From Vandammella animalimorsus (GTDB lineage Bacteria > Pseudomonadota > Gammaproteobacteria > Burkholderiales > Burkholderiaceae_C): DNA of 64,000 bases. The stretch spans positions 1 to 64,000 of the forward strand of contig NZ_NSJF01000007.1 of the NCBI RefSeq assembly GCF_002285285.1, written 5' to 3'. Each line of letters opens with the position of its first letter. Position 1 is the stretch's first letter. The notes below the pieces were generated by a model. It saw only the letters and a program-made list of their open reading frames with translations. It had not been told where the DNA came from and made no database searches. A program made the translations under genes and the position numbers. Below, piece by piece: positions 35,634-44,766 of the stretch.

Positions 35634-36245
35634 TTACAAGCGGTTCTCGCCCAGCAGGCGCAGTTGCTCATCGCGCAGGCCCACCAGCAGGGCGCGGCCT
35701 TGGGCATCGACGCGCATCTCGCCCCAGCGGGCGAAGTCGTAGTGCTGAGCCGTGCCTTCCTGGAAGAAGAAGGCGTTGGGCCCCAGGCGCGGGATGTGGC
35801 TCATCTCGCCAGGGCGCAGGCGCAGCGCGATGGTGCCCGCAGGCGGCGTGGGCTGCATGCCCAGGCTGTGCACGGCGGTGGCGCGCTGCTGCTCGTCCAG
35901 GCTCAGGTAGGCATAGCGCGGCGGCGTGGGCCAATCAGGCTGGGTGCTTTGCAGCACTTGGGTGGGGGCGATCTCCCTTTCCAATTGGTAGCTCAGCGCC
36001 ATGTAGTCGCCCTGCATCAGCGAGCGCGGATCCACCGGGGCCAGCTCCAGATAGACGGTGCGGCCCTGGCGCAGCAAGGTCTCGAAGCCCAGCACGCTCC
36101 ATGCGGCCAGGCCCAGCACCAGCGCAATGCTCAGGGCCAGTGCGGCGCGCAGCGCGCGCGCATGGCTTGCGGCCTGCGTGGCGGTATGGGAAGAAGCGTC
36201 GGGCAGTGTTTCGGATTGATCGGGCACATTGGGCATATCGGACAT
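35634..36245 (-). CDS. GDYXXLXY-domain membrane protein
   Basis: A 203-residue protein with one transmembrane helix (residues about 33-55) and an outside domain carrying the diagnostic motif LMQGDYMALSYQL. The family is of unknown function and is usually encoded beside DUF2157/DUF4401 membrane proteins, exactly as here, where it follows such a gene by 12 bp. It also has an LRLRPGEMSHIPRLGPNAFFF segment that is well conserved in the family. Confidence 0.88.
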   Translation of the reverse strand: MSDMPNVPDQSETLPDASSHTATQAASHARALRAALALSIALVLGLAAWSVLGFETLLRQGRTVYLELAPVDPRSLMQGDYMALSYQLEREIAPTQVLQSTQPDWPTPPRYAYLSLDEQQRATAVHSLGMQPTPPAGTIALRLRPGEMSHIPRLGPNAFFFQEGTAQHYDFARWGEMRVDAQGRALLVGLRDEQLRLLGENRL

Positions 36246-36257
36246 GGCAGGGCTCCT

Positions 36258-38306
36258 TCAAGGCTGGTGGTGGCCGGTGGCTGGTGCGCGGCCTGGCAGC
36301 AGGCGCTGGCGGTGGTAGGCGGCCATGGCCAGCAGCAGGGCCAGGCCGGAGCCCATCAGCGTGAGTGATTTGTGCAGCAGGCTGACCTGCATCTCGTAAT
36401 AGGCCAGGCCCAGCGCCACGGCGGCGCACAGCAGGGCCAGCAACAGCCAGACTGGCTGGCGGCGTTGGAACAGCACGGCCGCCAGCGCCAGGCACAGCAA
36501 CAGGTTGGGGACGGTCCAGGCCAGCGCGGCCAGCCCCAGCGCCGCCAGCCACCACCATTGCGCGCGTTGCAGCAGGGACTGGCCTTGGCCCGGCTGGGCG
36601 GCGGCCAGCCAGACCAGCACCAGCAGCCAGGCCAGCGCCGTCAGCCAGGGCATGGCCGCTGCCAGGCCCTGCTGGGACGGGAAGAAGTAGCCGAATGCGC
36701 TGGTGCCCAGGGTGGCCATGCCCAGCGCCATGAGCGTCATGGCCTGCAGCGCGGCGTGGGCCCAGCCGGCCAGAGCAGCGGGTGTGCCCGGTGGGGTCGA
36801 TGGCCTGGCAGCCGCGGCCAGGCCATGCGGCCCGGCGGCGAAGATCCAGCCGGCCAGGGCGGCGCAGAACAGCACGGTGGTGAAGACGCTGGGCGACAGC
36901 TTGTGCAGCAGCGTGCCGACCAGGCAGGCGCCCAGCGCGCTGGCCAGGCACAGCACGCGGTGTTGCGGCAGGCTGGGCGGCAGGCTGGCCAACAGCGCCA
37001 GGATGGCGATGGGCAGCCAGTCCTGCGTGTCCGCCCAGGGGCGCAGCGCGGAGTTGGACAAGAGCAGCGCCAGGCTCAGCCACAGCTGGGCCAGCACCGA
37101 CAGGGCAAAGCCCAGTTGCTGCATGAACAGCGACTCGTCCGCCCTGGCGCGCATCAGCCACAGGCCCAGGGCAAAGGGAAGCAGGGCCAGCAGTGCGGTG
37201 GGCAGCTCGAGGAGTTCATCAGACAGCAGGCCCAGGCCGCCTGCGGCCAGCAGCAGGCCGCACAGCCAGGCGCTGAAGCTCAGCGCGGCCTTGAGCCACC
37301 AGGGCATGGCGTGGGCCTGGGGCGCTGCCGGGCTGGCAGCGCGCGCCGGTTGGGGGGGCTGGGGTTGGCGCGCTGGCCGCGCAGCGCGCCAGACGCGCAG
37401 CACATGGCGCGCGGCCAGGCTGGAGGCGGCCAGCAGCGCCAGGGCGACCAGCAGCATCTGCATGTCGCTAGGCATGAAGCGCACTGCAAAGGACCAATAG
37501 CCGGCCACCACCAGCATGGCGATGTAAACCATGGCCAGCGCCGCGTCATCGGGGCGCAGCAGGGCACACCAGTACCAAGCCAGGCCGGCGCCGAGCAGGA
37601 ACAGCAGCACGTGCTGCTGCTGCAGGGGCACGATCAGGCCGATGGCCGTCAGCGGGGCCAGCGCGGCCGCGGCCAATGCCAGCTCGAACCAGCGGCGGCG
37701 CTGCGCGGTGAACCAGCGCGGGCGCAGGCTGACGGCCAGCAGCGCCAGGCCATTGAGCAGCGCCAGGGCGTAGATGTGGGCGTGTTGGCTGCTCCAGTGA
37801 TTGAACAGCAGCCGCAGCGGCCCGGCTGTGGGCTCGATGTCCAGCCAGCGCAGCAGCGCCAGGTCCAACACTGCCAGCCACAGCAGCCAGCAGGCGCCCG
37901 AGCGCGCCAGCAGCACCACAGGCAGCATCAGCGCGGCCCAGCTGGCAAACAGCTGCCACATGTCGGCGCCGGTCTGGTACTTCTGCCCGATCAGGGCCAG
38001 CAGCGCGCCGATGGCAATGCACACCAGCAGGCAACCCGTGCGCCAGGCCAGGCCGCCCGGGCGCGTGGCCAGCGTGCCGCCACCGGCCAGAAGCAGGGCC
38101 GATACGGCCAGGGCAAACTGGCCGAAGCGGCCCAGCGCCTGCCAGTTGAAGGCAAAGAAGAACACCAGGCCCGTGCCCAGCAGCAGCGCGCCGCTGAGCA
38201 GGCACAGCCGCGTGAGAAACGCCCGCCAACTGCGCGCGCTGGGCGGGCGCGCGGCAGCGTGCGGATCGAGGGGCGCGAGTGAGAAGAGCGAGGCAGTGGT
38301 CGTCAT
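36258..38306 (-). CDS. Large polytopic membrane protein (DUF2157/DUF4401 type)
   Basis: A 682-residue protein with roughly 18-20 hydrophobic helices. The N-terminal part (GLVFFFAFNWQALGRFGQFAL, then IGALLALIGQKYQTGADMWQLFASW) is typical of DUF2157, and the C-terminal half resembles DUF4401, so it is a fusion of two modules that are separate in some bacteria. It is the first gene of a three-gene unit with the GDYXXLXY protein. Function unknown; the start at 38306 excludes 33 upstream codons that lack hydrophobic character. Confidence 0.85.
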   Translation of the reverse strand: MTTTASLFSLAPLDPHAAARPPSARSWRAFLTRLCLLSGALLLGTGLVFFFAFNWQALGRFGQFALAVSALLLAGGGTLATRPGGLAWRTGCLLVCIAIGALLALIGQKYQTGADMWQLFASWAALMLPVVLLARSGACWLLWLAVLDLALLRWLDIEPTAGPLRLLFNHWSSQHAHIYALALLNGLALLAVSLRPRWFTAQRRRWFELALAAAALAPLTAIGLIVPLQQQHVLLFLLGAGLAWYWCALLRPDDAALAMVYIAMLVVAGYWSFAVRFMPSDMQMLLVALALLAASSLAARHVLRVWRAARPARQPQPPQPARAASPAAPQAHAMPWWLKAALSFSAWLCGLLLAAGGLGLLSDELLELPTALLALLPFALGLWLMRARADESLFMQQLGFALSVLAQLWLSLALLLSNSALRPWADTQDWLPIAILALLASLPPSLPQHRVLCLASALGACLVGTLLHKLSPSVFTTVLFCAALAGWIFAAGPHGLAAAARPSTPPGTPAALAGWAHAALQAMTLMALGMATLGTSAFGYFFPSQQGLAAAMPWLTALAWLLVLVWLAAAQPGQGQSLLQRAQWWWLAALGLAALAWTVPNLLLCLALAAVLFQRRQPVWLLLALLCAAVALGLAYYEMQVSLLHKSLTLMGSGLALLLAMAAYHRQRLLPGRAPATGHHQP

Positions 38307-38540
38307 GCGCAGCACTGGGGTGATGGGCGATGGCATCGCCGGGCAAAGCCGCCGTGCATGCACAGCAAACGGCGGCGGGCTCAGGCATCCATGATCGCGC
38401 AGCATACCGGCTGCGTGGCACTGCCGGGGTCACGGTAGCGCGATGGGATACCGCGCGGCCTGCGATCTGCGCTGCTGGCAGCTAGCAAAGCGTCGGGTAA
38501 ATGCGCAGGCGCTGCGATGGGCGCAGAAGTTGCCTTGAAG

Positions 38541-38637
38541 TCATCCCCATTGGCCGGGGATAAGTTTGTGGACAAGGTGTCGGCGGTTTTGGGATCGCCC
38601 TATGGACGGGGCTAGGCTGCCTGGATTTTGGGCAGCG
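38541..38637. repeat. 97-bp intergenic repeat with DnaA-box-like pair, copy B
   Basis: Same length and about 85 percent identical to 31973-32069. It holds two DnaA-box-like sequences on the minus strand, CGGGGATAA (38555-38563) and TGTGGACAA (38567-38575), spaced by three bases. It lies in the 388-bp gap 38307-38694, where nothing else could be recognised. Confidence 0.75.
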
Positions 38638-38694
38638 CGATGCCGGGGCTGATCGGGGTCTGCGCGCCGCTGCGCAAGCCCCGATGGGCGTCGC

Positions 38695-39618
38695 TCACTG
38701 CCGGCCCAGCAGCAGGTATTCCATCAAAGCCTTTTGCACGTGCATGCGGTTTTCCGCCTCGTCCCAGACGACCGATTGCGGGCCGTCGATGACTTCGGCG
38801 TCCACTTCTTCGCCACGGTGCGCGGGCAGGCAGTGCATGAACAGCGCATCGGGCTGGGCGGCGGCCATCATGCGCGCGTCCACCTTCCAGTTGGCAAAGG
38901 CTTGCTTGCGCTGGGCGTTTTCTTCCTCGTAGCCCATGCTGGTCCAGACGTCGGTGGTCACCAGGTGCGCGCCCTGGCAGGCCTGCAGCGGGTCGTCAAA
39001 GGTTTGCAGGTGGGCCGGATCGGCCTGGGTGCCCAGGGCTAGGCGCTCGTCGAGCTCGTAGCCCGAGGGGGCGCTGACGTGCAGCTTGAAGTCCAGCAGC
39101 TGCGCGGCCTGCAGCCAGGTGTTGGCCATGTTGTTGCCATCGCCCACCCAGGCCACGGTCTTGCCCTGGATGGGGCCGCGGTGCTCGATGTAGGTGAAGA
39201 TGTCGGCCAGGATCTGGCAGGGGTGGAATTCGTTGGTCAAGCCGTTGATGACGGGCACGCGCGAGTGCTGGGCAAAGCATTCGAGCTTGGCCTGCTCGAA
39301 GGTGCGGATCATGACCAGATCGACCATGCGGCTGATGACGCGGGCGCTGTCTTCGATGGGCTCGGCGCGGCCCAGCTGGCTGTCGCCGGTGGTCAGGTGC
39401 ACGACGTAGCCGCCGAGCTGGTACATGCCGGTCTCGAAGCTCACGCGCGTGCGCGTGCTGGCCTTCTCGAAGATCATGGCCAACGTGCGGTCGGTCAGGC
39501 TCTGGTGTTTTTCATAGCGTTTGAACATCTGCTTGAGCGTGGCCGCGCGCTCGAGCAGGTAGGCGTATTCGTCGGCGCTGAGGTCGCTGAATTGCAGGTA
39601 GTGCTTGATGGTGCTCAT
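38695..39618 (-). CDS. argF: Ornithine carbamoyltransferase
   Basis: Forms citrulline from ornithine and carbamoyl phosphate in arginine synthesis. The 307-residue protein has the carbamoyl phosphate motif EKASTRTRVSFE (about residue 50), the HPCQILAD segment, WVGDGNNMANTW, and the ornithine-site motif FMHCLPAHRGEEV near the C-terminus. It follows argD on the same strand by 90 bp, a common betaproteobacterial arrangement. Confidence 0.96.
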   Translation of the reverse strand: MSTIKHYLQFSDLSADEYAYLLERAATLKQMFKRYEKHQSLTDRTLAMIFEKASTRTRVSFETGMYQLGGYVVHLTTGDSQLGRAEPIEDSARVISRMVDLVMIRTFEQAKLECFAQHSRVPVINGLTNEFHPCQILADIFTYIEHRGPIQGKTVAWVGDGNNMANTWLQAAQLLDFKLHVSAPSGYELDERLALGTQADPAHLQTFDDPLQACQGAHLVTTDVWTSMGYEEENAQRKQAFANWKVDARMMAAAQPDALFMHCLPAHRGEEVDAEVIDGPQSVVWDEAENRMHVQKALMEYLLLGRQ

Positions 39619-39708
39619 GGGATAGGCCTGGTGAAACGGTGGGGCGGCCGCCCAGATGCCCGGCTTGGGCGCTGGCGGCCGTGCGGCAGAGCGCGTGGGC
39701 AGAGGGGC

Positions 39709-40911
39709 TCAGCGCGGCTGGGCCAGGAAGTTCTGCACGACTGGCAGCAGGCGCTGCACGAGCTCGTCGGCCTCGGCCTCGGTGATGATGAGCGCCGGCA
39801 GCAGGCGGATGACGCGCTCGGCCGTGACGCTGATGAGCAGACCGGCGTCAGCAGCCTGCTGGATCAGCGCCGCGCAGGGGCGGTCAAGCTCCACGCCGAT
39901 CATCAGGCCCTGGCCGCGTACGTCCACGACTTGTTCGAGCGCGCCCAGGGTGGCGCGCAGGCGCTGCAGCAGGTGCTCGCCCACGCGCTGGGCGTTGGCC
40001 AGCAGTTGGTCTTGCTCGACGATGCGCAGCGTCTCCAGCGCGGCGCGCATGGCCAGCGGGTTGCCGCCGAAGGTGGTGCCGTGGTTGCCTGGCTGGAACA
40101 GCCCGGCGGCCTTGGGGCCGGCGACCACGGCGCCCACGGGCACGCCCGAGCCCAGGCCCTTGGCCAGGGCCATGACATCGGGCTGGATGCCGGCCCATTG
40201 GTGTGCGAACCATTTGCCGGTGCGGCCCATGCCGCACTGCACTTCGTCAAGCATCATCAGCCAGCCGCGCTCGTCGCACAGCGCGCGCACTTGCTGCAGG
40301 TACTCGATGCGCGCGGGGTGGATGCCGCCCTCGCCCTGGATGACTTCAAAGAACACGGCGGTGACTTCAGGCTCGCCCTCCACGGCCTTTTTCAACCCTT
40401 CGATATCGTTGAAGGGCGCGCGGATGAAGCCTTCCACCAGCGGGAAGAAGCCGGCATGGATCTTGGGGTTGCCCGTGGCCGAGAGCGTGGCCAGCGAGCG
40501 ACCGTGGAAGGCGTGCTCGCAGACTACGACCTTGGGGTGCTTGTAGCCGCGATCGTTGCCGAGCTTGCGCGCCAGCTTGAGCGCGGCCTCGTTGGCCTCC
40601 AGCCCGGAGTTGCAGAAGAACACATTGCTCAGCCCGCTGTGCTGCACCAGCTTTTGCGCCACCAACTCCTGGCCGGGCACGTAGTAGTAGTTGGAGCAGT
40701 GGATGAGCTGGGCGACCTGCTCTTGCAGCGCAGGCACCAGCTTGGGGTGGGCATGGCCCAGCGTGTTCACGGCGATGCCGCTGAGCGCGTCGAAGTATTC
40801 GCGGCCCTGCGTGTCCCACACGCGCAGGCCCTTGCCGTGCGCCAGCGCGATGTTCACGCGCCCATAGGTGTTCATGACGTGCGGTTCGGCAAGCGGCGCG
40901 GGTTGGCTCAT
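39709..40911 (-). CDS. argD: Acetylornithine aminotransferase
   Basis: A 400-residue PLP-dependent class III aminotransferase converting N-acetylglutamate semialdehyde to N-acetylornithine. Seen are FFCNSGLEANEAALKLARK, HAFHGRSLATLSATG, the MLDEVQCGMGRTGKWF pocket and the PLP lysine in MALAKGLGSGVPVGAV (about residue 248), then GTTFGGNPLAMRAA. It sits directly upstream of argF, so the two are probably cotranscribed for arginine synthesis. Confidence 0.95.
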   Translation of the reverse strand: MSQPAPLAEPHVMNTYGRVNIALAHGKGLRVWDTQGREYFDALSGIAVNTLGHAHPKLVPALQEQVAQLIHCSNYYYVPGQELVAQKLVQHSGLSNVFFCNSGLEANEAALKLARKLGNDRGYKHPKVVVCEHAFHGRSLATLSATGNPKIHAGFFPLVEGFIRAPFNDIEGLKKAVEGEPEVTAVFFEVIQGEGGIHPARIEYLQQVRALCDERGWLMMLDEVQCGMGRTGKWFAHQWAGIQPDVMALAKGLGSGVPVGAVVAGPKAAGLFQPGNHGTTFGGNPLAMRAALETLRIVEQDQLLANAQRVGEHLLQRLRATLGALEQVVDVRGQGLMIGVELDRPCAALIQQAADAGLLISVTAERVIRLLPALIITEAEADELVQRLLPVVQNFLAQPR

Positions 40912-40941
40912 GGCTCGGCTCCTTCAGTGGCTCTGGGGAAA

Positions 40942-40972
40942 ACACAAAAGGCGCATTCTATGCGCCCCTTGT
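40942..40972 (-). terminator. Intrinsic terminator after glmU
   Basis: On the minus strand GGCGCA pairs with TGCGCC around five bases, flanked by CACAAGG and CCTTTTGTG that extend the stem, and is followed by TTTT. It separates glmU from argD. Confidence 0.65.
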
Positions 40973-41040
40973 GGCCGTGCCTGGAGGGATGTTCCGCGCG
41001 AATTCAGCGGCCCAGCGATGCCGCACGCGCCTGGGCCGGC

Positions 41041-42492
41041 TCAGCCCTTGGGTTGCTTGGCCGGGCGCTGCCAGCCGGACACGGTACTGGTCTTGGCGCG
41101 CGTGACGCTCAGGCTTTGCGCAGGGGTGTCGCGCGTGATGGTGCTGCCCGCGCCGATGGTGCTGCCCGCGCCGATGGTCACCGGCGCAACCAGTACGCTG
41201 TTGCTGCCGATGTGCGCGCCCGCCTCGATCACGGTGCGGTGCTTGTTGGCGCCGTCGTAATTGGCGGTGATGGCGCCAGCGCCATAGTTGACGTTGGCGC
41301 CCACGCTGGCATCGCCCAGGTAGGCCAGGTGGTTGGCCTTGGCGCCATCGGCCAGGGTGCTGTTCTTGACCTCGACGAAATTGCCGATGTGCACCTCTTG
41401 GCCCAGCTGCGCGCCGGGGCGCAGGCGCGCAAACGGGCCGATGCGCGCCGCATCGCCAATCTGCACGCCGGCGGCTTCGCCGTCAATGTGGCTGTAGGGC
41501 TGCACGATGCAGCCCGCACCGATCTGCGCCTGGCCAATGTGGCAGTAAGCGCCAATGCGAGTGCCCTCGCCCAAGGCAACCTGACCGGTGAAGATGCAGC
41601 CCACGTCGATCTCCACATCCGCTGCGCAGTCGAGCTGGCCGGGCAGGGCGCTGCCGGGCGCGGCGCGCAGCTCGAAGCGCTCCGGGTCCAGCAGGCGCAC
41701 GCCGGCCTGCATCAGCTGCTGCGCCTGCAGGCGCTGGTATTGGCGCTCCAGCGCCGCCAGCTGCTGCGGGCTGTTCACGCCGGCGACCTGCCAGGCCTGT
41801 TGCTGTGGCAGGCAGTGCGCATGCACGGCCACGCCATCGGCCACGGCCATGGCGATCACGTCGGTCAGGTAGTACTCGCCCTGGGCGTTGTCGCAGGTCA
41901 GCTTCTGCAGCCATTGTTTGAGCCGTCGCGCCGGGAAGGCCATGATGCCGCTGTTGACCTCGCAGATGGCGCGCTGCGCGGCGCTGGCGTCCTTGTGCTC
42001 GACGATGCCCTGCACATGGCCTTGCGGACTGCGCAGGATGCGCCCATAGCCGCTGGGGTCGTCCAGGGCCACGGTCAGCAGCGCCACGTGCTCGTTGGCG
42101 CACAGCTGCAGCACGGCGCGCAGCGCGCCTGGCTCGACCAGCGGCACATCGCCCAGCAGCACCAGCACCATGTGCTCGTCGGCCAGCGCTGGCGCGGCCT
42201 GCTGCACGGCGTGGCCGGTGCCGTTCTGTGGCTGCTGCAGGGCTGTGCGCAGCTCGGCGCCGTCCAGCAAATGGCCGGCGCTGGCGCGGGCAAAGGCATC
42301 GACCTGCTCGGCCCCGTGGCCGCTGACCAGCACCAGCTGCTGCGGCTGCAGTTGCCCGGCCGCTTGCAGAACATGGGCCAGCATGGGCCGGCCGCCCAAT
42401 GGTTGCAACACCTTGGGCGTGCGGCTTTTCATGCGCGTGCCCTTGCCGGCGGCAAGGACGACGATGGACAGGGCTGGGGCAGTGGCGTTCAT
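41041..42492 (-). CDS. glmU: Bifunctional UDP-N-acetylglucosamine pyrophosphorylase / glucosamine-1-phosphate acetyltransferase
   Basis: Makes UDP-GlcNAc for peptidoglycan and lipopolysaccharide. The 483-residue protein has an N-terminal uridylyltransferase domain (VVLAAGKGTRMKSRTPKVL, LLGDVPLV, CEVNSGIMAF) and a C-terminal left-handed beta-helix of hexapeptide repeats with the acetyltransferase residues around LGDASVGANVNYGAGAITAN. It is about 25 residues longer than the E. coli protein, mainly at the end of the first domain. The chosen start (NATAPALSIVVLAAG) excludes eight upstream codons. Confidence 0.95.
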   Translation of the reverse strand: MNATAPALSIVVLAAGKGTRMKSRTPKVLQPLGGRPMLAHVLQAAGQLQPQQLVLVSGHGAEQVDAFARASAGHLLDGAELRTALQQPQNGTGHAVQQAAPALADEHMVLVLLGDVPLVEPGALRAVLQLCANEHVALLTVALDDPSGYGRILRSPQGHVQGIVEHKDASAAQRAICEVNSGIMAFPARRLKQWLQKLTCDNAQGEYYLTDVIAMAVADGVAVHAHCLPQQQAWQVAGVNSPQQLAALERQYQRLQAQQLMQAGVRLLDPERFELRAAPGSALPGQLDCAADVEIDVGCIFTGQVALGEGTRIGAYCHIGQAQIGAGCIVQPYSHIDGEAAGVQIGDAARIGPFARLRPGAQLGQEVHIGNFVEVKNSTLADGAKANHLAYLGDASVGANVNYGAGAITANYDGANKHRTVIEAGAHIGSNSVLVAPVTIGAGSTIGAGSTITRDTPAQSLSVTRAKTSTVSGWQRPAKQPKG

Positions 42493-42690
42493 GGGGCGAT
42501 GGCACGATGGCAGCAAAAAAAGCAGCGCGCATTATGGATGGCTCTTGCCGCGCCGGCCCCCAGCCTGGCCGCCGGCAGCCCGGCGCAGCAGTGATAATGC
42601 GCCTGACGTAACGCTTGGATACAAGCCTTGCGCTCGCAGCGCACACCGCGCCGGCGGCGCGCTTGGGTGAACACGGACAGGAATGAACCA

Positions 42691-43440
42691 ATGGATTGGA
42701 TGGTGATTGCACTGGCGCTGTTGGGCGCTTATTTGCTGGGCTCGTTGCCCTTTGCGGTATTGGTCAGCCGCGCCATGGGCCTGCAGGACCCGCGCACCTT
42801 TGGCAGCGGCAACCCGGGGGCCACCAATGTGCTGCGCTCGGGCAGCAAGCTGGCGGCGGCCCTGACGCTGCTGCTGGACGCCGCCAAGGGCTGGCTGCCC
42901 GTGGCCCTGGTGGGCTGGTACGGGCCGCGCTACGGGCTGTGGGAAGGGGCGCAGGCCTTTGTGGGCCTGGCGGCGTTTGCCGGGCATGTCTGGCCGCTGT
43001 TTTTGCGCTTTCGCGGTGGCAAGGGCGTGGCCACGGCCCTGGGCGTGCTGCTGGGGCTGAGCCCCTGGCTGGGGCTGGCCGTGCTGCTGGTCTGGCTGCT
43101 GGTGCTGGCGGGCTCGCGCATTTCGTCGCTGTCGTCGATTGTGGCCGCCATCGCCGCACCGGTGATTTACGTGCTGGGCGCCAGCCAGCTCTGGCCCTAT
43201 GCGCCCAGCGCCCAGCTGGCGCTGATCGCCATGACCTTGGTGCTGCTGTACCGCCACGGCGGCAACATCTCCCGCCTGATGAAAGGCACCGAGCCGCGCA
43301 TTGGCCAGGGCAAGCAGGCCGCCCAGGCCACGGCTGCACCGGCCGAGCCCGGCGCGCCTGCGACCAGCGCCGCCGCACTGCGCAATGCCCGCAAGGCCGA
43401 GCGCAAAAAGCACAAGCGCACGCGCCACAGCCAGCGCTGA
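42691..43440 (+). CDS. plsY: Acyl-phosphate glycerol-3-phosphate acyltransferase
   Basis: An inner-membrane enzyme that starts phospholipid synthesis by acylating glycerol 3-phosphate from acyl phosphate. The core of about 200 residues has five hydrophobic helices and the family motifs GSGNPGATNVLRSG (about residue 38), LRFRGGKGVATALG (about 107) and SSLSSIVAAIAAP. A cytoplasmic tail of about 45 residues, Ala-rich then strongly basic (KAERKKHKRTRH), follows the last helix and is not part of the catalytic family. Confidence 0.94.
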   Translation: MDWMVIALALLGAYLLGSLPFAVLVSRAMGLQDPRTFGSGNPGATNVLRSGSKLAAALTLLLDAAKGWLPVALVGWYGPRYGLWEGAQAFVGLAAFAGHVWPLFLRFRGGKGVATALGVLLGLSPWLGLAVLLVWLLVLAGSRISSLSSIVAAIAAPVIYVLGASQLWPYAPSAQLALIAMTLVLLYRHGGNISRLMKGTEPRIGQGKQAAQATAAPAEPGAPATSAAALRNARKAERKKHKRTRHSQR

Positions 43441-43466
43441 GATTTTGACGAGAAGCGCGGCAAGGC

Positions 43467-43506
43467 AAAAAGCCCCGCTTGGGAATGACTCCCGGGCGGG
43501 GCTTTG
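43467..43506. terminator. Bidirectional intrinsic terminator between plsY and the protease gene
   Basis: AAAAAGCCCCGC (43467-43478) and GCGGGGCTTTG (43496-43506) form an 8-10 bp stem with A residues on one side and T residues on the other. The flanking genes are convergent, so it can serve both. Confidence 0.8.
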
Positions 43507-43529
43507 TTCTTGGGTGAGTGCTGACTTGC

Positions 43530-44207
43530 TTACTTGCTTTTGAGCACCAGCGAGCGCGCGTCGCGCGTCATCTGGTAGTGGTTGAGAAAGGAGTTGCCCA
43601 GCAGCACGAAGGGCATGGGCTGCTGTACCACGGTGGCCGGCACGTTGCGCTGGGTGAGAGTGCCGATGCTGACCGTGGGCAGGCGCACGGACCAGCCCTG
43701 CGCCTTGCCGTTGGCCGTGGCGATCTGGATGGGCTGGCCGCTGCGCTCGTAGTCGATGCCCAGGCGGCGGGCGGTGTTGGCGTCCAGGGCGATGGTGGAG
43801 GCGCCTGTGTCGACGATGAACTGCACCGCATGGCCGTTGATCTTGCCCTCGCTCATGTAGTGGCCGTTCGGACTGGGGCTGAGCGTGAGGGCCGTCTTGC
43901 CGGGCGTGACGTGCGTGGGCGCCTGGCCCACGAGCAGGGTCTGGCGGCTGCTGCCGATCTGGAACGTGGCGCTGTTGCCCTGCACCTCGAGCAGCTGTAC
44001 CCCGCCCAGGCTCTGGCCTTTGGCCAAGGTGCGCGGCTGGCTGCCATCGACGCTGACGATGGCGCGGCTGCCGATGGTGCCCACCAGCCGCACGTCCTGC
44101 GCGGCTGCCGCGCTTGCCAGCAGCAGCGCGCACAGCCCGCCCAGCAGGGCTGCGGGCTGTGGCCTGCGGCTTTGTTGGCGGGGGCGCTTGCTCACTGCGG
44201 AGGGCAT
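43530..44207 (-). CDS. Retropepsin-like aspartic protease, exported or membrane-anchored
   Basis: A 225-residue clan AA protease. The single active-site motif FIVDTGASTIALDANTARRLG (about residue 130) shows the retroviral-type fold that works as a dimer; VLLGNSFLNHYQM is the second conserved block. An N-terminal hydrophobic segment ending in ASAAAAQ is a probable signal peptide after a basic start. The middle domain (residues 38-100) contains VRLVGTIGSRAIVSVDG and resembles a type II secretion PilP/GspC-like beta domain. It follows yajQ by 19 bp. Substrate unknown. Confidence 0.87.
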   Translation of the reverse strand: MPSAVSKRPRQQSRRPQPAALLGGLCALLLASAAAAQDVRLVGTIGSRAIVSVDGSQPRTLAKGQSLGGVQLLEVQGNSATFQIGSSRQTLLVGQAPTHVTPGKTALTLSPSPNGHYMSEGKINGHAVQFIVDTGASTIALDANTARRLGIDYERSGQPIQIATANGKAQGWSVRLPTVSIGTLTQRNVPATVVQQPMPFVLLGNSFLNHYQMTRDARSLVLKSK

Positions 44208-44226
44208 GGCTTGGCGCGAGTGGGGA

Positions 44227-44712
44227 TCAGTCGCGGAAGTTGTTGAACGACAGCGGCACGTCGGCCACTTCCTTGCGGATCAGGGCCATGGCCGCCTGCA
44301 GGTCGTCGCGCTTGGCGCCGGAGACGCGCACGCTGTCGCCCTGGATGGCGGCTTGCAGCTTGAGCTTGCTGTCCTTGATGTGTTTCTGGATCTGCTTGGC
44401 CAGCGCGCTGTCGATGCCATTGCGCACGCGCACCAGTTGCTTGAGCTTGTCGCCGCCGATCTTCTGCGGCTTGTCCAGATCAAGAAAGCGCACGTCCACG
44501 TTGCGCTTGGTCAGCTTGTTGCGAAGAATGTCCTCGACTTGCTGCAGCTGAAATTCTGAATCGCCCAGCAGCGTGATTTCCTTGTCCTTGAGCTCGATGC
44601 TGGCGCTGGTGCCCTTGAAATCGAAGCGCGTGGCAATTTCCTTGCTGGCGTTGTCCACGGCGTTGCGCACTTCGACGAAATCGGCTTCGAGAACGGTGTC
44701 AAAAGAAGGCAT
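44227..44712 (-). CDS. YajQ-family cyclic-di-GMP-binding protein
   Basis: A 161-residue two-domain nucleotide-binding protein. In Xanthomonas and Pseudomonas relatives bind cyclic-di-GMP and act with transcription factors. Recognisable parts are [36 protein letters not shown], and the C-terminal [21 protein letters not shown]. Length and sequence fit throughout. It is divergent from murB with a 54-bp gap. Confidence 0.93.
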   Translation of the reverse strand: MPSFDTVLEADFVEVRNAVDNASKEIATRFDFKGTSASIELKDKEITLLGDSEFQLQQVEDILRNKLTKRNVDVRFLDLDKPQKIGGDKLKQLVRVRNGIDSALAKQIQKHIKDSKLKLQAAIQGDSVRVSGAKRDDLQAAMALIRKEVADVPLSFNNFRD

Positions 44713-44766
44713 AGGGCAGGCAAATCCAAAAAAAGAGCGTCCGCAGCGGTGGGACAATACCGCGCG

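Noticed and set aside
41130-41180. Short tandem duplication (GATGGTGCTGCCCGCGCC) at the end of glmU
   Set aside because: It encodes consecutive hexapeptide turns of the left-handed beta-helix, normal for this protein.
39079-42594. An 1171-codon plus-strand frame crossing argF, argD and glmU
   Set aside because: Runs across three unambiguous minus-strand enzymes and their gaps; no signal or domain of its own.
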